The notes under the pieces are model-generated. The model ran no database searches and was not told the DNA's origin. It worked only from the letters and a program-made list of their open reading frames with translations. From contig JAISWN010000086.1 of the NCBI GenBank assembly GCA_031271075.1, positions 1 to 7,510 on the forward strand: 7,510 nt of DNA, in the 5' to 3' direction. The position numbers and the translations under genes were made by a program. Every line of letters starts with the position of its first letter. The first letter of the stretch is position 1. This DNA comes from Treponema sp. (lineage in GTDB: Bacteria; Spirochaetota; Spirochaetia; Treponematales; Breznakiellaceae). Shown here one piece after another: positions 5,983 to 7,510 of the stretch.

Positions 5983-6264
5983 ATGACAATCGACAGGATA
6001 GGTTCTATAGATCCCATTCAGCCCGGCAAAAAGCCCGGGAAGAATGAATCGATAAATCAGAATTCCAAATCCGACTCTATAAGCCTCTCTTCAGAGGCCC
6101 TTGAGAAGAGCGAATTCTACCAGGCCATGGAACTGGTCTCGGCCGCCCCGGATGTAAGGGCCGATCTGGTTGCGGAGATAAAGGCGAAGATAGACGATCC
6201 CTCTTACATCAACGACCGTCTAGCGGCCACCGCGGACAAAATTATCGAGGCTTTCGGGTTGTAA
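5983..6264 (+). CDS. flgM: Anti-sigma-28 factor FlgM
   Basis: FlgM (93 residues) holds the flagellar sigma factor sigma-28 inactive until the hook-basal body is finished, when FlgM is exported through the flagellar apparatus and late genes are switched on. The N-terminal half (about 1-40) is polar and probably disordered (MTIDRIGSIDPIQ, then Lys/Asn/Ser-rich), as needed for export. The C-terminal half (about 40-93) is helical with the family pattern: SEALEKSEFYQAMELV, APDVRADLVAEIKAKI and a DDPSYIND-ADKIIEAF ending, the sigma-binding part. The opening MTID and the DPSYIN tail resemble treponemal FlgM as I recall it. The ATG follows AGGGAAAG. A sigma-28-type promoter sits just upstream, so the gene is likely autoregulated. 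Other flagellar genes are not in this window. Confidence 0.93.
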   Translation: MTIDRIGSIDPIQPGKKPGKNESINQNSKSDSISLSSEALEKSEFYQAMELVSAAPDVRADLVAEIKAKIDDPSYINDRLAATADKIIEAFGL

Positions 6265-6448
6265 GGATACGAAACCGGCCCGGCGGAAGGCGGGATTCCA
6301 GAAGCCTGTGGGGCTAAATAGATTTCAATTTTGGTTTAATGTGCAAATTGCAAGCGTTCTGCCATATAATTAGAGATGATATTGTACGATTGGGGTAAGG
6401 CAGAATATTATCCTATAGTTCGAGCGCCCCGGCTTACTGTGTTTTCCG
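6265..6448. other. Intergenic region between flgM and the trmH-like gene
   Basis: This stretch is AT-rich, unlike the genes beside it. It starts with GC-rich short pairings (CCCG with CGGG near 6281-6296, AGCC with GGCT near 6303-6314), a possible weak terminator for flgM. It then becomes AT-rich with a TATAAT box. The small frame starting with ATG at 6376 runs into the trmH-like gene in another frame and has no clear support. Confidence 0.5.
6342..6370 (+). promoter_or_regulatory. Candidate promoter with operator-like inverted repeat
   Basis: TATAAT at 6365-6370 is a consensus -10 box. The best-placed -35 hexamer, TGCAAA at 6342-6347, has a 17-base spacer but matches TTGACA at only three positions. 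TGCAA-A-TTGCA (6342-6352) is a perfect inverted repeat that overlaps that -35, so a repressor could bind there. It would drive the trmH-like gene, about 80 bases downstream. The -10 is seen; regulation is inferred. Confidence 0.4.
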
Positions 6449-7438
6449 GTGTTTTATGGTATCTCTTTCCCGGTGATTCCCTTATCCAAACTGTCGCGCC
6501 TCCCCCGAGCCCTGCGGCTCCGGAAGGCCGAAAAGATCCTGGCCGGGGCGGAACGGCGGCTCCTGGCCATGGGGCAGGGTTCTGAGCCTTCCGCCGGAAC
6601 CGTGCCGGGCCGGAGCGATCTCTTTTCCGCCGGCGAGTTGGCGTATCTGGAGGATCTGCTGGAGCTGCTCGGCGGGGACGGGGATTTTTCCCCGGCGGAG
6701 CGGGGGCTTTTGGGACAAAGCCGCGCCGCCCTGGGGCTTGCCGGCGGGGCCCCCGGAACCTTGCGCGATGGGTCTGCCTTGCGCCGGGCCCTCAACACGG
6801 CCCGCCATATCCTCCTGGCCGCCGCCGGACGCTGCCCCGCCGACTGGGACTTTACCGATCCCCAGGGCAGGCTGGACCCGGCAAAACGGCGCCCCTTTCC
6901 GGGGATGAGGGTCTATCTGGAGGATATCCGCTCCCCTTTCAACGTGGGAGCCATGTTCCGCAGCGCCGAGTCCTTTGGGGCTGAAAAGCTCTGGCTTTCC
7001 CCCTTCTGCGCCGATCCCCGCCACCCCCGGGCGGAACGGACCGCCATGGGCTGCGTGGATGTCCTTCCCTGGGAGCGGCTGGGTGAAGACCCCTTCCCGG
7101 AAGATCCCGGCCCGGCGGCCCTTTCCCCGGGGATTGGGGGATTTTCCGGCGGCCCCTTCTTCGCCCTGGAGACCGGGGGTATCGCCATCGGGGAATTTCC
7201 CTTCCCCCGGGCCGCGGTGATGATCGCGGGCTCCGAGGAACTGGGGGTAAGCCCCGCCGCCCTTGCCGTGGCGGACGCTTCCCTGGGCCGGGTGAGCATC
7301 CCCAGCTATGGCGCGAAGGGTTCCCTCAACGTGTCCGCCGCCTTCGCCATCGCCATGCAGAAATGGGCGGAAGAAAGGGTAAAGACAGATCCTAGGGCCT
7401 GTTCACACTACGTGGAATCAATGAACAAACAGCGATAA
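6449..7438 (+). CDS. TrmH/SpoU-family RNA 2'-O-methyltransferase with long N-terminal extension
   Basis: This 329-residue SPOUT-class methyltransferase would methylate a ribose 2'-OH in tRNA or rRNA using S-adenosylmethionine in a knotted C-terminal fold. Motif 1 is NVGAMFRSAESFGA (165-178, catalytic-type Asn165 and Arg171), motif 2 is AGSEELGV (260-267) and motif 3 is IPSYGAKGSLNVS (284-296). The first 150 residues are not a standard TrmH domain: Leu-rich, charged and Gly-rich, probably helical with linkers; I do not recognise a known RNA-binding module. Residues 220-245 are Gly/Pro-rich, an insertion-like loop. The GTG at 6449 lacks a clear ribosome site; GTG at 6473 is an alternative, but the conserved-looking block from residue 10 (IPLSKLSRLPRALRLRKA) favours an early start. 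The tail past about 312 is non-conserved. The RNA target is unknown, so no gene symbol is given. Confidence 0.92.
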   Translation: MFYGISFPVIPLSKLSRLPRALRLRKAEKILAGAERRLLAMGQGSEPSAGTVPGRSDLFSAGELAYLEDLLELLGGDGDFSPAERGLLGQSRAALGLAGGAPGTLRDGSALRRALNTARHILLAAAGRCPADWDFTDPQGRLDPAKRRPFPGMRVYLEDIRSPFNVGAMFRSAESFGAEKLWLSPFCADPRHPRAERTAMGCVDVLPWERLGEDPFPEDPGPAALSPGIGGFSGGPFFALETGGIAIGEFPFPRAAVMIAGSEELGVSPAALAVADASLGRVSIPSYGAKGSLNVSAAFAIAMQKWAEERVKTDPRACSHYVESMNKQR

Positions 7439-7461
7439 CACACAAGGCAAGATAAATAAAC

Positions 7462-7510
7462 GTGGAAAACATCAGATCCAGCTTGTCATACCTTGTCGCT
7501 ATCCGCCGAA
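7462..7510 (+). CDS. Possible start of a gene cut by the window end
   Basis: GTG at 7462-7464 opens a frame without stops to the window end, MENIRSSLSYLVAIRR. AAGG lies about 13 bases upstream, and the gap after the trmH-like stop is 23 bases, so the spacing fits an operon. Only 16 codons are visible and no family can be named; the frame could also be chance. Confidence 0.35.
   Translation, partial: MENIRSSLSYLVAIRR

Noticed and set aside
6331..6352. Sigma-54-like TGG and TTGCA elements
   Set aside because: The distance between the GG and GC pairs is too long for a sigma-54 promoter.
7391..7412. GGGCCTGTTCACAC, which resembles an insertion-sequence end
   Set aside because: It lies within the coding tail of the trmH-like gene, with no second inverted repeat or target duplication in view.
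1..7510. CRISPR array or complete multi-gene defence system
   Set aside because: No regularly spaced repeats are present, and no cas genes or Qat partner genes were seen.

Overview
The window looks like a stretch of spirochaete chromosome, most likely a Treponema-type organism. The main evidence is the FlgM-like anti-sigma factor at 5983-6264, whose sequence looks treponemal to me, preceded by a flagellar sigma-28-type promoter. The GC-rich housekeeping genes around it fit the higher-GC treponemes, such as those of insect guts. The species is inference; only the gene families are read from the sequence.

The window has two parts of different character. Positions 1 to about 2100 form an AT-richer accessory segment. 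It starts with hairpins and a degenerate piece that may be the 3' end of an IS200/IS605-type tnpB with its structured right end (108-287). Next, on the minus strand, is one intact gene (348-1595) for a 415-residue PP-loop ATPase related to QueC and to the QatC protein of anti-phage systems. A gene-poor stretch of about 540 bases (1596-2135) follows, holding a GC-rich hairpin, a palindrome, a run of nine G and two short minus-strand reading frames that look like gene debris.

From 2136 onward everything is compact, GC-rich core genome. thpR (2136-2684, +), an RNA 2',3'-cyclic phosphodiesterase, converges on a three-gene minus-strand operon. In transcription order that operon is a small membrane protein with two duplicated Cys4 units (5210-4788), a zinc-dependent aminopeptidase-like lipoprotein (4764-3646) and a PfkB-family sugar or nucleoside kinase (3633-2707). 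The gaps are 23 and 12 bases. Diverging from it is rsmI (5248-5928, +), the 16S rRNA C1402 2'-O-methyltransferase, then flgM with its own sigma-28-type promoter, then a TrmH/SpoU RNA methyltransferase (6449-7438, +). The last bases appear to hold the start of another gene at 7462.

Three genes concern RNA (thpR, rsmI, trmH-like). flgM couples flagellar assembly to late flagellar transcription and is probably under feedback control by the sigma factor it inhibits. The membrane zinc-ribbon protein and the lipoprotein peptidase are adjacent envelope proteins of unknown joint role. The best candidates for undescribed biology are the solitary QatC-like gene in its remnant-rich island and the duplicated Cys4 membrane protein. 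I do not see a complete novel multi-gene system.
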